A stretch of DNA of 64,000 nucleotides from Christiangramia forsetii KT0803 (GCF_000060345.1 NC_008571.1:2480001-2544000); one strand, 5' to 3'. Shown: positions 10,008 through 19,490, counted from the stretch's first letter. The notes: a model not told the origin generated them from the sequence alone. Translations and numbers: made by a program.

Positions 10008-10077
10008 TTTTAAATAAGGAAGCGCAACCGATTGGGATCGACTACGCTTCCTAACAACCTAACCAATAAACCAACCA

Positions 10078-11385
10078 TTAGAGATAAACTCTAAACTTAT
10101 TAATATCAACTGTTGCTTTAAGATCGTGTAATAGATTATAAAGGCCAAAAAAGGTTCTACTCATATAGAGAAAGTGCCTGCTTCCCCTGTTTCCATTCAT
10201 TTTTCGTAATTCAGGGTCTTTTGAATACTTTTCACTTAGCTCTGTAAGATGCTTCCAGAAATTTTCATCTGTAAAATCAAATGTCTCTGACTGATATGGG
10301 GTAGAAAACATCGTGAACATCTCGTGAAACATTTCTGAAAAGAATTCTTTCTCTTTATTTGAATCTTTTTGATTCAGAATTTCAAGTTCTAGCAACCTGT
10401 CATAAAAGAATTCCTGATTATTTAAATTTTTTCTATCTGTCAAGGAAAAATAAGGACTATAAAAATCATCAGGAATCTGTTTTATACATCCAAAATCAAT
10501 GGCAATAAGGTTATTATTTTCATCTACCATAAAATTACCGGGATGAGGATCTGCATGCACCTGTTTTAAACCATGTATCTGGAACATATAAAAATCCCAT
10601 AGTGCCTGCCCAATTTCATTTGCCAGTTCCTGATTATCATTCTGCTTTGCGAATTCGCTTAAATGAATACCATCCATCCAGTCCATTGTGATTATTCGCT
10701 CACTGGATAAATCTTCATAATACTTCGGGAACTTTAGATTAGGAATATGTTCACAAGCATTAGATATCAATTTGCTCTGCTTTACTTCCAGGATGTAATC
10801 TGTCTCCTCGAGAAGCTTCCCCTCTACTTCTTTAAAATATTTTTCAGAATCCTTGGCTTGCATATTGAACATCTTCAATGCAATTGGTTTTACCATGGCC
10901 AAATCTGAACTGATACTGTCTGCAACCCCCGGATATTGGATTTTCACAGCAAGTTTTCTCCCTTCTTTTGTAGCCTTATGCACTTGTCCGATGCTGGCTG
11001 CATTTACCGATTGGGCTGCAAACGTATCATATAAATCTTCAGGGTATTCCCCGTGATATTTCTTAAATGTCTTTCTAACTAACGGTGCTGAAAGTGGTGG
11101 AACACTAAACTGGGCCAGACTAAATTTTTCTACATAAGCCCCGGGCAGTAAGTTCTTTTCCATGGAAAGCATTTGTGCGACTTTAAGTGCACTGCCTTTT
11201 AGACTTTTTAATCCGTCATAAATATCAGAAGCATTGTCTTCATCTAATTCGTCTCTGGTAAGTTCTGAATTGAATGCTTTTTTCCCATAATATTTGAGGT
11301 AATTGCCACCAATTTTTACTCCGGTCTGCACCAGTTTTCCTGTTCTTCCTATTTTTCCCGTGGGTATTTTATCTATAGTTTTCAT
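10078..11385 (-). CDS. ABC1/AarF/UbiB-family atypical kinase
   Basis: 435 residues. The conserved features of the UbiB/ADCK group are visible: a KGSALKVAQMLS (KxGQ-like) motif near the N-terminus, an LAVKIQYPGV lysine strand, VHADPHPGNFM as catalytic loop and AIDFGCIK as the metal-binding DFG. These proteins support quinone or lipid metabolism, with substrates uncertain. The gene follows a TetR regulator by 15 bases on the same strand, so the two probably form one operon and the regulator may control the kinase. Confidence 0.88.
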   Translation of the reverse strand: MKTIDKIPTGKIGRTGKLVQTGVKIGGNYLKYYGKKAFNSELTRDELDEDNASDIYDGLKSLKGSALKVAQMLSMEKNLLPGAYVEKFSLAQFSVPPLSAPLVRKTFKKYHGEYPEDLYDTFAAQSVNAASIGQVHKATKEGRKLAVKIQYPGVADSISSDLAMVKPIALKMFNMQAKDSEKYFKEVEGKLLEETDYILEVKQSKLISNACEHIPNLKFPKYYEDLSSERIITMDWMDGIHLSEFAKQNDNQELANEIGQALWDFYMFQIHGLKQVHADPHPGNFMVDENNNLIAIDFGCIKQIPDDFYSPYFSLTDRKNLNNQEFFYDRLLELEILNQKDSNKEKEFFSEMFHEMFTMFSTPYQSETFDFTDENFWKHLTELSEKYSKDPELRKMNGNRGSRHFLYMSRTFFGLYNLLHDLKATVDINKFRVYL

Positions 11386-11400
11386 CTATTTCCTTCTGAC

Positions 11401-12072
11401 TTATGCTTTTCTTTCTTTCCATAGAAATTTTCCCAGATCAACGATCCTTTCTAGTGGTGTATTATCAAATAGATCAAAAACGGTATGCACCGATTTCTCT
11501 ATTGCTACATCTGTACTCTCAAAAGCTGCAGAATTGTCGTCCATCCAGAATTTCAGGAGAAAAAGAAACTGTACCCAGACTCCTTCAGAAAAGATCATTT
11601 CATTTTGTTGAAACAACTTCATAGATTTTTCGCTATTACCATCCTGAATGAGTGTTTTAGCATAACTCTTTATCCTTTTTCTAAGTGTTTTAAGCTGCTC
11701 CATATTTTTTAGAGGCGCCTCATTCTCATTTAAAGTATAAAGCACGTAGCTCCTGTTAGCGGTTAAAACCTCAAAAAATGTATAATAGAATGTGAGTAGT
11801 TTTTCACGATTTGGAAAGGAGGCATACTCCTTAGATTTTTCCATCACCTGAAGACTATTCTGGAAAAGTTTATCCCATATAGCTTTTCTCAAACCTTCAA
11901 AACTTCCAAAATGCTTGTAGAAGTCTCCCTCGGTCATATCGTTATCTTTCGCAAATTTATAGACACTTCTAGGAGTTTTTTCATGCTCCAGTACATAGTC
12001 CATATATAGTGCTATAAGTTTCTCTGCATCAGGTTTCTTATTCACTTTTGTATTTCCTGTCTTCTTTGCCAT
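11401..12072 (-). CDS. TetR family transcriptional regulator
   Basis: 223 residues. The N-terminal helix-turn-helix region (about 15-65) contains VYKFAKDNDMTEGDFYKHFGSFEGL, which matches the TetR recognition-helix pattern. The rest is a helical ligand-binding domain with no recognisable pocket. It is the first gene of a two-gene operon with the AarF-like kinase and reads away from htpG. A near-palindrome upstream could be its own operator. Confidence 0.87.
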   Translation of the reverse strand: MAKKTGNTKVNKKPDAEKLIALYMDYVLEHEKTPRSVYKFAKDNDMTEGDFYKHFGSFEGLRKAIWDKLFQNSLQVMEKSKEYASFPNREKLLTFYYTFFEVLTANRSYVLYTLNENEAPLKNMEQLKTLRKRIKSYAKTLIQDGNSEKSMKLFQQNEMIFSEGVWVQFLFLLKFWMDDNSAAFESTDVAIEKSVHTVFDLFDNTPLERIVDLGKFLWKERKA

Positions 12073-12090
12073 AATTTTTTGCTTCTATTC

Positions 12091-12098
12091 CAAAAATA
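12091..12098 (-). promoter_or_regulatory. Candidate -7 element of the tetR-aarF operon
   Basis: On the minus strand TATTTTTG, a full TAnnTTTG match, lies 18 bases before the ATG. No good -33 element was seen at normal spacing. Confidence 0.45.
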
Positions 12099-12099
12099 C

Positions 12100-12140
12100 A
12101 ACTTTGTTTAGTTTAAATTAAAAAACATTAAACAAAAGTT
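12100..12140. promoter_or_regulatory. Candidate TetR operator
   Basis: AACTTTGTTTA (12100-12110) and TAAACAAAAGTT (12129-12140) form an inverted repeat, imperfect by one extra A. They lie immediately upstream of the tetR promoter and facing htpG. This placement fits autoregulation. The spacing is longer than in many TetR operators. Confidence 0.35.
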
Positions 12141-12199
12141 TGTTAAAAATTCTATTCCTTTCAATATTTGAATTTTAGACGTGTGACAAGACGATTAAT

Positions 12200-12207
12200 T
12201 ACATTTG
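12200..12207 (+). promoter_or_regulatory. htpG: Candidate htpG -7 element
   Basis: TACATTTG, the variant that recurs in this window, gives a leader of about 70 bases before htpG. The -33 element is unclear. Confidence 0.45.
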
Positions 12208-12283
12208 CGCCAGTTTGTCAGCGAATCACTAATGGTATTTTTTTTGAAAACAGAAAAGGGAATCAAAATTTAAATTAGAAAAT

Positions 12284-14173
12284 ATGGCAACCGGAAAAAT
12301 AAATGTATCTGTTGAAAACATTTTTCCGCTCATCAAGAAGTTTTTGTACAGTGATCATGAAATCTTTTTGAGGGAGCTTATATCAAATGCAACCGATGCT
12401 ACATTAAAACTCAAACATCTAAGTCAATTAGGAGAAGCCAACGTAGACTACGGGAATCCTTTTATTGAGGTAAAAATAAATAAGGAAAATAATACCCTTC
12501 ATGTGATAGATCAGGGTATTGGTATGACAAAAGAGGAGGTTGAGAAATATATCAACGAAGTGGCTTTCTCTGGCGCTGAAGAATTCCTTGAAAAATATAA
12601 AGATTCTGCAAAAGACAGTGGCATTATTGGTCATTTTGGGCTTGGTTTCTATTCTGCCTTTATGGTAGCCAATAAAGTAGAGATCATTACAAAATCTCAT
12701 AAGGATGAACCGGCAGCTCACTGGGTTTGCGAAGGAACTACTGAATTCACATTAGGAGAAGCTGACAAAAAAGAACATGGTTCAGAAATCATTCTTCATA
12801 TAAATGAAGAGGATAAAGAGTTTCTGGAAGAGAACAGAATTCAGGAATTATTGGTGAAGTACAACAAGTTTATGCCAATTCCAATTAAATTCGGAACTAA
12901 GGAAGAAACACTTCCGCTTCCTGAAGATGCTAAAGAAGACGCAAAGCCGGAGACAGAAACAGTTGATAATTTTATCAATAATCCTGAACCGGCCTGGACA
13001 AAACAACCCACAGATCTTGAGGAAAAAGATTATAATGAGTTTTACAAAGAATTGTATCCAATGCAATTTGAAGAACCATTATTTCACATTCATTTAAATG
13101 TAGATTATCCTTTCAACCTTACAGGAATACTTTATTTCCCAAGAATGGCTCAGGATATGAATATCCAGAAAGATAAAATTCAGCTTTATCAAAATCAGGT
13201 ATACGTAACAGATAATGTGGAAGGAATTGTACCTGAATTTTTGACCATGCTTCGTGGGGTGATAGATTCTCCAGATATACCTTTAAATGTTTCAAGATCT
13301 TATCTTCAGGCAGATGGCGCAGTAAAAAAGATCTCCAGTTATATCACCAGAAAAGTTGCTGATAAACTAAAAAGTCTTTTCAATAACAACCGTGAAGATT
13401 TTGAGAAGAAATGGAACGATATTAAGATCGTTATTGAATATGGAATGCTTTCAGAAGATAAATTCTTTGAGAAAGCTGAAAAATTTGCGCTGTATCCTAC
13501 TACCGAAGGTGAGTATTATACGTTCCCTGAATTAGAAGAAGCCATTAAAGAAAACCAGACCGATAAAGATGGGAATATGGTAGTGCTTTATGCTTCAAAT
13601 GAAAATGAGCAGCACAGCTATATTGAAGCTGCAAAAGATAAAGGATATAAAGTTCTTTTACTGGATTCTCCAATCATCTCGCATCTTCTTCAAAAACTGG
13701 AAACTTCGAAAGAAAAGATTTCTTTTGTACGTGTAGATTCAGATCATGTTGACAATCTTATTAAGAAAGATGAAGAGAAGATCTCTAAGCTTTCAGATGA
13801 AGAAAAAGAAACGCTCAAAGCAGATTTTGAAAAAGTAATTCCTGCTGAAAAATATACCATTCAGCTGGAAGCGATGGACAGCACTGCTGCTCCATTAATT
13901 ATCACGCAGCCTGAGTTTATGCGTAGAATGAAAGAAATGCAGCAAACCGGCGGTGGCGGCGGAATGTTCGGAATGGGCAACATGCCTGAAATGTATAACC
14001 TGGTAGTGAACACGAACCACGACCTTATTAATACAATTCTAAACACGAAAACTGAGAAGAAACAGCAACGTTTAATCAAACAATCCTTAGACCTTGCCAG
14101 GCTCTCTCAAAACCTATTGAAAGGTGAAGAACTTACAAGCTTTATCAAAAGAAGTTTTGATATGGTAAAATAA
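12284..14173 (+). CDS. htpG: Molecular chaperone HtpG (Hsp90)
   Basis: 629 residues, close to the family length. The cytoplasmic ATP-dependent chaperone is recognised by the GHKL N-terminal domain: FLRELISNATDA, the DQGIGMT Gly box and GHFGLGFYSAFMV. The middle domain has NVSRSYLQ with the catalytic Arg. A Gly-rich insert (GGGGGMFGMG) around residues 560-570 precedes the C-terminal dimerisation helices. It is divergent from tetR and followed by a dispersed inverted repeat. Confidence 0.97.
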   Translation: MATGKINVSVENIFPLIKKFLYSDHEIFLRELISNATDATLKLKHLSQLGEANVDYGNPFIEVKINKENNTLHVIDQGIGMTKEEVEKYINEVAFSGAEEFLEKYKDSAKDSGIIGHFGLGFYSAFMVANKVEIITKSHKDEPAAHWVCEGTTEFTLGEADKKEHGSEIILHINEEDKEFLEENRIQELLVKYNKFMPIPIKFGTKEETLPLPEDAKEDAKPETETVDNFINNPEPAWTKQPTDLEEKDYNEFYKELYPMQFEEPLFHIHLNVDYPFNLTGILYFPRMAQDMNIQKDKIQLYQNQVYVTDNVEGIVPEFLTMLRGVIDSPDIPLNVSRSYLQADGAVKKISSYITRKVADKLKSLFNNNREDFEKKWNDIKIVIEYGMLSEDKFFEKAEKFALYPTTEGEYYTFPELEEAIKENQTDKDGNMVVLYASNENEQHSYIEAAKDKGYKVLLLDSPIISHLLQKLETSKEKISFVRVDSDHVDNLIKKDEEKISKLSDEEKETLKADFEKVIPAEKYTIQLEAMDSTAAPLIITQPEFMRRMKEMQQTGGGGGMFGMGNMPEMYNLVVNTNHDLINTILNTKTEKKQQRLIKQSLDLARLSQNLLKGEELTSFIKRSFDMVK

Positions 14174-14192
14174 TAAATTTTAGTTTTTTCAT

Positions 14193-14348
14193 AATTGTAT
14201 ATCCGTAAAGTGTCCTAAATTGATAAATGACGTCATTCTGGGCTTGTTTCAGAATCTCTGGACGTCAGTAATTACAACAGGAACTTGAGACCCTGAAATA
14301 AATTCAGGGTGACGAAATAACTATAGGACGAAAAACGGATATACAATT
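14193..14348. repeat. Dispersed inverted-repeat element
   Basis: The perfect 14-bp outer arms are AATTGTATATCCGT (14193-14206) and its complement (14335-14348). GTCCTA/TAGGAC pairs lie inside, and the core carries GACGTCATTCTGG and CCCTGAAATAAATTCAGGG. It is a mobile-looking intergenic repeat with no coding capacity. Confidence 0.75.
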
Positions 14349-14359
14349 TCATAATTACA

Positions 14360-14392
14360 AAAAGCCGCTTTCCTTTTGGAAGGCGGTTTTTT
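14360..14392 (+). terminator. htpG: Terminator-like hairpin after htpG
   Basis: An AAAGCCGCTTTCC/GGAAGGCGGTT stem (with a G-T pair) is followed by six T. It probably ends htpG transcripts that pass the repeat. Confidence 0.75.
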
Positions 14393-14393
14393 A

Positions 14394-14421
14394 TTGGGGT
14401 CAGTTTTCTTTTGTACTTTTG
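14394..14421 (+). promoter_or_regulatory. Promoter of the lipoprotein gene
   Basis: TTG at 14394-14396, a 17-base spacer and TACTTTTG at 14414-14421 match the Bacteroidota sigma consensus well. It lies 17 bases before the ATG chosen for the downstream lipoprotein. Confidence 0.6.
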
Positions 14422-14438
14422 AAGCAAAATTGAGAGTC

Positions 14439-15254
14439 ATGAGAAATCTTCTATTCATATTTGCCCTATTCAGCCTGATAAGCTGTAAACAAAATAAAAC
14501 CGAAGAAAAAATTCCGGTAGAGCCTAATAATGGTATTGGAAATGGAGCCCAACCTCCAAAAGTTCTTTCTTTTTCAGAAAATATTGAAGAAGCTCATAAT
14601 AAAACAGCCTTTATGATGAATGAGGCAGTTTCTTATGACATTAAATTAAAGTTTGGAGGAAGTCCAAGGCTGGAAGGAACCGTGAGCATGACCACTAATT
14701 CTTCGAAGGTACGTCTTGACAAAGCAGACGGAACTACTGTGATATTTGATGGAGACCAGGTTTATATATCTCCTGAGACCGCGAAAAAAGAAGGTGCCAG
14801 ATTTGATATTTTTACCTGGCAATACTTTTTTGCTATTCCATTTAAATTAACAGATCCAGGAACTGTTTGGGAAAAACAGCAGCCTAAAATGCTGGATAGT
14901 ATGGAATATCAAACCGCTAAACTTAGTTTTGAATCTAACGTTGGAGATTCCCCGGATGACTGGTATGTAGTTTACAAGGATCCTGAAACCAATAGACTTA
15001 AAGCTGCCGCTTATATTGTAACCTTTGGAAGTGAGCAGGAAAAAGCTGAAGAGAATCCTCATGCGATTGTATATTCAGACTATCAAACTTTTAAAGATGC
15101 TGAGATTGCTACCCAGTGGAGTTTTCATAACTGGAGTTCAACAGATGGTTTTGGCGAAAAGCTAGGTGAAGCGACCATTTCTAATGTGAAATTCTTTTCA
15201 CCAGAGAAAGAATTATTTAAAGCTTCTGAAAATTCAGAATTGTTAGAAAGATAG
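14439..15254 (+). CDS. Lipoprotein next to htpG, possibly DUF6503
   Basis: 271 residues from the ATG at 14439 (MRNLLFIFALF), followed by the lipobox LISC with Cys near residue 16. The longer frame crosses the promoter and terminator and is rejected. The mature protein has alternating beta-strand sequence (GTVSMTTNSSKVRL, TTVIFDGDQVYIS) like LolA/LppX-type half-barrels, and ends with an IATQWSFHNW block. Similar flavobacterial proteins are often mislabelled Hsp90 because of their position. The ligand is unknown. Confidence 0.75.
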   Translation: MRNLLFIFALFSLISCKQNKTEEKIPVEPNNGIGNGAQPPKVLSFSENIEEAHNKTAFMMNEAVSYDIKLKFGGSPRLEGTVSMTTNSSKVRLDKADGTTVIFDGDQVYISPETAKKEGARFDIFTWQYFFAIPFKLTDPGTVWEKQQPKMLDSMEYQTAKLSFESNVGDSPDDWYVVYKDPETNRLKAAAYIVTFGSEQEKAEENPHAIVYSDYQTFKDAEIATQWSFHNWSSTDGFGEKLGEATISNVKFFSPEKELFKASENSELLER

Positions 15255-15256
15255 GC

Positions 15257-17488
15257 CTAGACTTCTTCTACAATCCTTTGAATACTTAAATGCTTATAAA
15301 CGATTTGGTAGAATTGCTGAACATCGTAAGGTTTTATAATGATCCCACTCATTCCGGCATCATGAATTTCTTCTCTTATCTCTTCTACCTCAACGGCTGT
15401 TAATGCAAGAACCGGAATTATCTTGTTAAATTCCCTTATCTTTTTGGAAGCTTCAAGTCCTGAAATGCCAGGCATATTCACATCCATTAATACGAGATCA
15501 AAATTGCCATTCTTCACCAGTTCAATAGCTTGCATTCCATCCCCGGCCACCTCACAAATAAAATCTTTCTTTTCTAAAATTCTCCGCGTCACAACCTGAT
15601 TGATCCGGTTATCGTCTACGATAAGAATACATTTCTTACCCGAATATTCATGCAGATACGAATCTTCCTCGATTTTAATAGTTTCTGCCTTCGCTGTATC
15701 CACATCAAACAGAATAGAAAAGCTAAAAGTAGAGCCTTCACCTTCCTTACTATCCAGTTTTATTTTTGAATTGAATAGTTTCAGTAGACGTTTCACGATA
15801 GGCAGCCCCAAACCAGTTCCCTGATAATTATAATTTGAATTATCTAATTGAGAAAACTCTTCGAAGATCACTTTCTTTTTACTTTCAGGAATTCCCGGTC
15901 CATCATCCCGGATCTCAAAATAGATCTTAGAATGATCTTTATCCCCATCAATTTGTTTAACCTGAAAATAGATATTACCCCTTTCAGTAAATTTCATGGC
16001 ATTACCTACCAAATTCATCAATACCTGAGATAACCTTATAGAATCACCTAGTAAGAAACTTGGTATATTTTCATCAAAATCCAGATGTAACTCATTCTTA
16101 TTCTGAACACGTGTAAACTCAAAACTATTTAAGATACTATTGAGAAGGTCTCGCGGATTAAAAGAAACGCTCTCAAGATTGACCTCGTTAGACTCCATCT
16201 TATTCATTTGAAGCACATCGTTTATAAGCGCTAATAGATAATCTGCTGAAAACTTCAGAGATTTAAGATCTGATTTGTGTTTACCAAGACTTTTTTCTTC
16301 CAACAGCAAAGAAGTAAGACCTATCACTCCATATAAAGGAGTTCTAATTTCATGACTTACCGTACTAAAAAAGCGTGTTTTCAACAAAGAAAGATTCTCT
16401 GCTTCTACCTTTGCTTCCTTATACTGCTTATTTTTATTCTTCAATTCACTAATTAGACCCCTCCGGTCATGATTAATCTTATAAAGAAAAACGAGTATAA
16501 AAACGAGGATCACTGAAGAAATCACCATGATAATCACTTTCTCTTGAGACTTTTCGATTATTTCATCCTGATAATTCTGTTCTCTTTCGGCAATTTCCAG
16601 GTTCTTTTTATATTCTGATATACTGAATCTAGCATTGGCAATTTCCATTTGTCTAAGCTTTTCACTTTCAAACACCATGGAATTATATTCATTGAACTTT
16701 AATTGGGCCATATAGGCAGCTTCAAAATCCCCTTCTTCTTCGAGCATTTTAGCATAGGCCTTATAAGCCTCTGCAGCAGGTAGAACTAATGAATCTGCAA
16801 CTGCAAGTTCTATAGATTTATCAAAGAAATAACTAGCGGTATCAAATTGTTTCTCATGGCCAAAATAGCGCCCATGAAGCATATATATTTGAGAATAAAA
16901 ATAACTCCTATTCTTATCTCCTAACGTAGCTATAGAGTCCATTAATTGCAGGGATTCCTTTAAATAAGGATAAGCTTCTTGATATTTATTATTATCTAAA
17001 TATGTCCATCCAATATTTGCCTTAGGAATAATCAATTCAGATGGATCATTCAATTTTTTAGCAAGGTCAATTACTTTATTATAATAGTCTATTCCTTTTT
17101 CAGTAGTCTCTGGAATTTCAGAATAGATATTACCCAGGTTATTATACGAACGCATCAAAATAGTATCGTTACCTACTCTTTGAGCATATTCCAGACCAAG
17201 TGCATAATTTTTACGGGCACGCGCACTATCCTTTTGGTCTAAATAAGCATGCCCAAGACTATTATAAGCATGCGATACATAATAAAGATTATTTTTTTCT
17301 TTTGCTAAATTTAAAAGATCATGAGAATCCTCTATTGCCTGATCATAGCGGTATTTTTCTATATGAACTGAAATTTCTTTCAGAATATCCTTTAAAGAAT
17401 CTTTGTCTGAAGAATGCGGGGTTTGTGCAGAGCTACCGCTCCAGCATAAAATAAATAACAGAAAAAAGGCTGTATAGCTTTTTGTCAA
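15257..17488 (-). CDS. TPR-sensor hybrid histidine kinase
   Basis: 743 residues: a signal peptide (1-21); periplasmic tetratricopeptide repeats to about 270; a coiled region; one membrane helix near 320-337; a HisKA domain with phospho-acceptor His379 in TVSHEIRTP; a HATPase domain (LVGNAMKFTE, DDGPGIP, GTGLGLPI); and a C-terminal receiver with Asp669 in LMDVNMPG and Lys in IKPYD. Phosphorelay from His to the internal Asp is expected. No output regulator or HPt partner is adjacent. Its stop lies 2 bases from that of the convergent lipoprotein gene. Confidence 0.93.
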   Translation of the reverse strand: MTKSYTAFFLLFILCWSGSSAQTPHSSDKDSLKDILKEISVHIEKYRYDQAIEDSHDLLNLAKEKNNLYYVSHAYNSLGHAYLDQKDSARARKNYALGLEYAQRVGNDTILMRSYNNLGNIYSEIPETTEKGIDYYNKVIDLAKKLNDPSELIIPKANIGWTYLDNNKYQEAYPYLKESLQLMDSIATLGDKNRSYFYSQIYMLHGRYFGHEKQFDTASYFFDKSIELAVADSLVLPAAEAYKAYAKMLEEEGDFEAAYMAQLKFNEYNSMVFESEKLRQMEIANARFSISEYKKNLEIAEREQNYQDEIIEKSQEKVIIMVISSVILVFILVFLYKINHDRRGLISELKNKNKQYKEAKVEAENLSLLKTRFFSTVSHEIRTPLYGVIGLTSLLLEEKSLGKHKSDLKSLKFSADYLLALINDVLQMNKMESNEVNLESVSFNPRDLLNSILNSFEFTRVQNKNELHLDFDENIPSFLLGDSIRLSQVLMNLVGNAMKFTERGNIYFQVKQIDGDKDHSKIYFEIRDDGPGIPESKKKVIFEEFSQLDNSNYNYQGTGLGLPIVKRLLKLFNSKIKLDSKEGEGSTFSFSILFDVDTAKAETIKIEEDSYLHEYSGKKCILIVDDNRINQVVTRRILEKKDFICEVAGDGMQAIELVKNGNFDLVLMDVNMPGISGLEASKKIREFNKIIPVLALTAVEVEEIREEIHDAGMSGIIIKPYDVQQFYQIVYKHLSIQRIVEEV

Positions 17489-17640
17489 AAGTAAGAATGT
17501 AGGTTATTAAGTTAGATTTCGGGGGTTGAAAATACTCTATTTAAAGTACTTACACAACATTTATTTTTATAATGCAATTTTTTTCTGACGAATTTTCTGA
17601 ATTGCGTAATTAACCTATCTTGAGAAAAAACTGTTTAATC

Positions 17641-18000
17641 ATGAATTATCCCTGGCATCTTTACTTAATGGCTGCGATGTATACGATCGCTGGTATTTTC
17701 CATTTCATTAAGCCTAAAATGTACATGCGAATAATGCCAAGATATCTACCTAATCATAAGCTTTTGGTTTATTTGAGTGGATTAGCAGAAATATCTCTTG
17801 GGATTGGCCTATGCTTCCCAGAAACAAAGAATGTAGTCATATATGGTCTTATTCTAATGCTACTTATTTTTTTACTGGTTCATTTCTATATGCTGTCTTC
17901 AAAAAAAGCGGGAGCGGGAATTCCAAAATGGATTTTACTTGTAAGGTTACCCCTACAATTTATATTAATATGGTGGGCCTGGTTCTATTTGCAATTTTAA
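17641..18000 (+). CDS. DoxX-like small membrane protein
   Basis: 119 residues from the ATG at 17641 (MNYPWHLYLMAAMY). The longer frame uses a TTG and is less likely. Four hydrophobic segments and the motif GIFHFIKPKMYMRIMP place it in the DoxX-like group, where the sequence Hxx(K/R)P after the first helix is typical. The function is unknown; the group has been linked to thiol or redox stress. It sits 3 bases before the AlkB-type gene, so the two are probably co-transcribed. Confidence 0.78.
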   Translation: MNYPWHLYLMAAMYTIAGIFHFIKPKMYMRIMPRYLPNHKLLVYLSGLAEISLGIGLCFPETKNVVIYGLILMLLIFLLVHFYMLSSKKAGAGIPKWILLVRLPLQFILIWWAWFYLQF

Positions 18001-18003
18001 GAA

Positions 18004-18591
18004 ATGGAAACAGCTATCAAAAACCTTCAGGACGCTGAATTAGAGTATTATCCCGACTTTTTAACGAAGGAAGAGGCAGATCGACTGCTTCGTTTCCTAT
18101 TAGAATCTGATTCATGGAGACAGGACAAAATAAAACTGTTTGGAAAAGAAGTTTTACAGCCAAGGCTAACTATTTTATTTGGCGAAAGCGGAAATACTTA
18201 TAAATATTCGGGTTTAGAAATGTCACCCGAGCCCTTTCCCGATATAATCAAAACTTTAAAATATAAATGTGAAGAAGAAAGTAACGGGATAAAATTTAAT
18301 ATATGTCTTGCAAACCTATACCGAAATGGCGATGATAGTATGGGCTGGCATGCCGATGATGAAAAAGAGCTTGGATCAAATCCCGTTATAGCCTCCATAA
18401 GCCTTGGAGCCGAGAGAGTTTTTCACCTAAAACATAAAAAGCTTCAAAATGCAAAGCATAAAATAAATTTACTACATGGCAGCCTTTTAGTAATGAAAGG
18501 TACCACTCAGGAATTCTGGAAACATCAACTCCCTAAAACTAAGAAAATAATTGCTCCCAGAGTAAATCTTACTTTTCGGAAGATCATTTAA
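18004..18591 (+). CDS. alkB: AlkB-type 2-oxoglutarate/Fe(II) dioxygenase
   Basis: 195 residues. Iron ligands are visible: His116 and Asp118 in GWHADDE, and His174 in WKHQLPK. The C-terminal RVNLTFR holds the 2-oxoglutarate-binding arginines. The signature is closest to ALKBH2-like enzymes, which directly reverse N-alkyl damage in DNA. It is co-oriented with the DoxX-like gene and overlaps the convergent nuclease gene by 4 bases at its stop. Confidence 0.9.
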   Translation: METAIKNLQDAELEYYPDFLTKEEADRLLRFLLESDSWRQDKIKLFGKEVLQPRLTILFGESGNTYKYSGLEMSPEPFPDIIKTLKYKCEEESNGIKFNICLANLYRNGDDSMGWHADDEKELGSNPVIASISLGAERVFHLKHKKLQNAKHKINLLHGSLLVMKGTTQEFWKHQLPKTKKIIAPRVNLTFRKII

Positions 18592-19370
18592 GAATAAATA
18601 TCATTCAGAATTTTCGCAAGGCGAATTCCTCCTTTTTGTAATTGCTCTAAAACTGTAGGCATATTTTTATACATATAAGAGTAACCAAGTTTTTCTCCGT
18701 TATCTACTCCGGTGTAAAGATCTTCAGCCATCGCTCTCGACTCATAAACCCAATCTAGCAACTTTCCTTTTTCAATAGCTTTAATTTGATTTTTGGAAAG
18801 ATCTTTTGTGTTCAAAGCCAATTCTGTATAACTCATCTGATAAAAATTAATCATATCGCTATCCCAAACCCTATGGATATTAGAACCTTCATTAAACCAT
18901 CTCACCTGGATATCATTCCCACCTTTATCCTCTGCATGTCCGGTATGGAAAGGCTGGTGTAAATCTCCAACAAAATGTACAAGCATTTTTAAATAGAACT
19001 GTTTTTCATCCCTGGAAGAATTTTGATCTTTTAAAACCTCCACACATTTTTTTATAGCCTGCACCAGGTCTCCACTTTTATTAGCTTCTTCTTCAATATA
19101 TTTCTTATTCTCAGGATCTATATTTACATAATGCCATGGACCAAATTCCCTGTATTCAGGATCACTTTTAATATCATCTGCATAATTCGCAACGAAAGCC
19201 AAACCATGGCCACCTAGCAGGCCGTCAATTGCATTTTTAGCTTTATTACTCAAGTGGGTTTCAGCGATCTCTGCGGTGGCACGATGTCCTGTTTTCCCCC
19301 AATCTGAATCATTTGCGAAACCACAAATTCCAACAAAAAGGACGAAAACAATAATTAAAAGATTTTTCAT
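18588..19370 (-). CDS. S1/P1 family secreted nuclease
   Basis: 260 residues with a signal peptide (cleavage near GFA, residue 19). The mature start DSDWGKTGHR supplies the N-terminal Trp that ligates zinc in nuclease P1. Further ligands sit in HYVNID, LVHFVGDLHQPFHTGHAEDKGGND and NIHRVWD. It cleaves single-stranded nucleic acid or 3'-nucleotides, probably in the periplasm for phosphate or nucleoside uptake. The gene has a TATATTTG promoter box just upstream. Confidence 0.93.
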   Translation of the reverse strand: MKNLLIIVFVLFVGICGFANDSDWGKTGHRATAEIAETHLSNKAKNAIDGLLGGHGLAFVANYADDIKSDPEYREFGPWHYVNIDPENKKYIEEEANKSGDLVQAIKKCVEVLKDQNSSRDEKQFYLKMLVHFVGDLHQPFHTGHAEDKGGNDIQVRWFNEGSNIHRVWDSDMINFYQMSYTELALNTKDLSKNQIKAIEKGKLLDWVYESRAMAEDLYTGVDNGEKLGYSYMYKNMPTVLEQLQKGGIRLAKILNDIYS

Positions 19371-19389
19371 TTTTCTTCAATATTTCTGG

Positions 19390-19397
19390 CAAATATA
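19390..19397 (-). promoter_or_regulatory. Candidate -7 element of the S1/P1 nuclease gene
   Basis: Minus-strand TATATTTG matches TAnnTTTG and lies 20 bases before the ATG. No -33 TTG was found at the right spacing. Confidence 0.45.
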
Positions 19398-19490
19398 AAC
19401 AAGCCTGTAAAAAATAACTATTAAGAATACAGAAGATTAAATTTTAATATTATATATTTATGATATCATTTTAATATCAATATTTCAATC

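Noticed and set aside
14376-14438. Upstream extension of the lipoprotein at 14439
   Set aside because: It crosses a terminator and a good promoter and would bury the lipoprotein signal.
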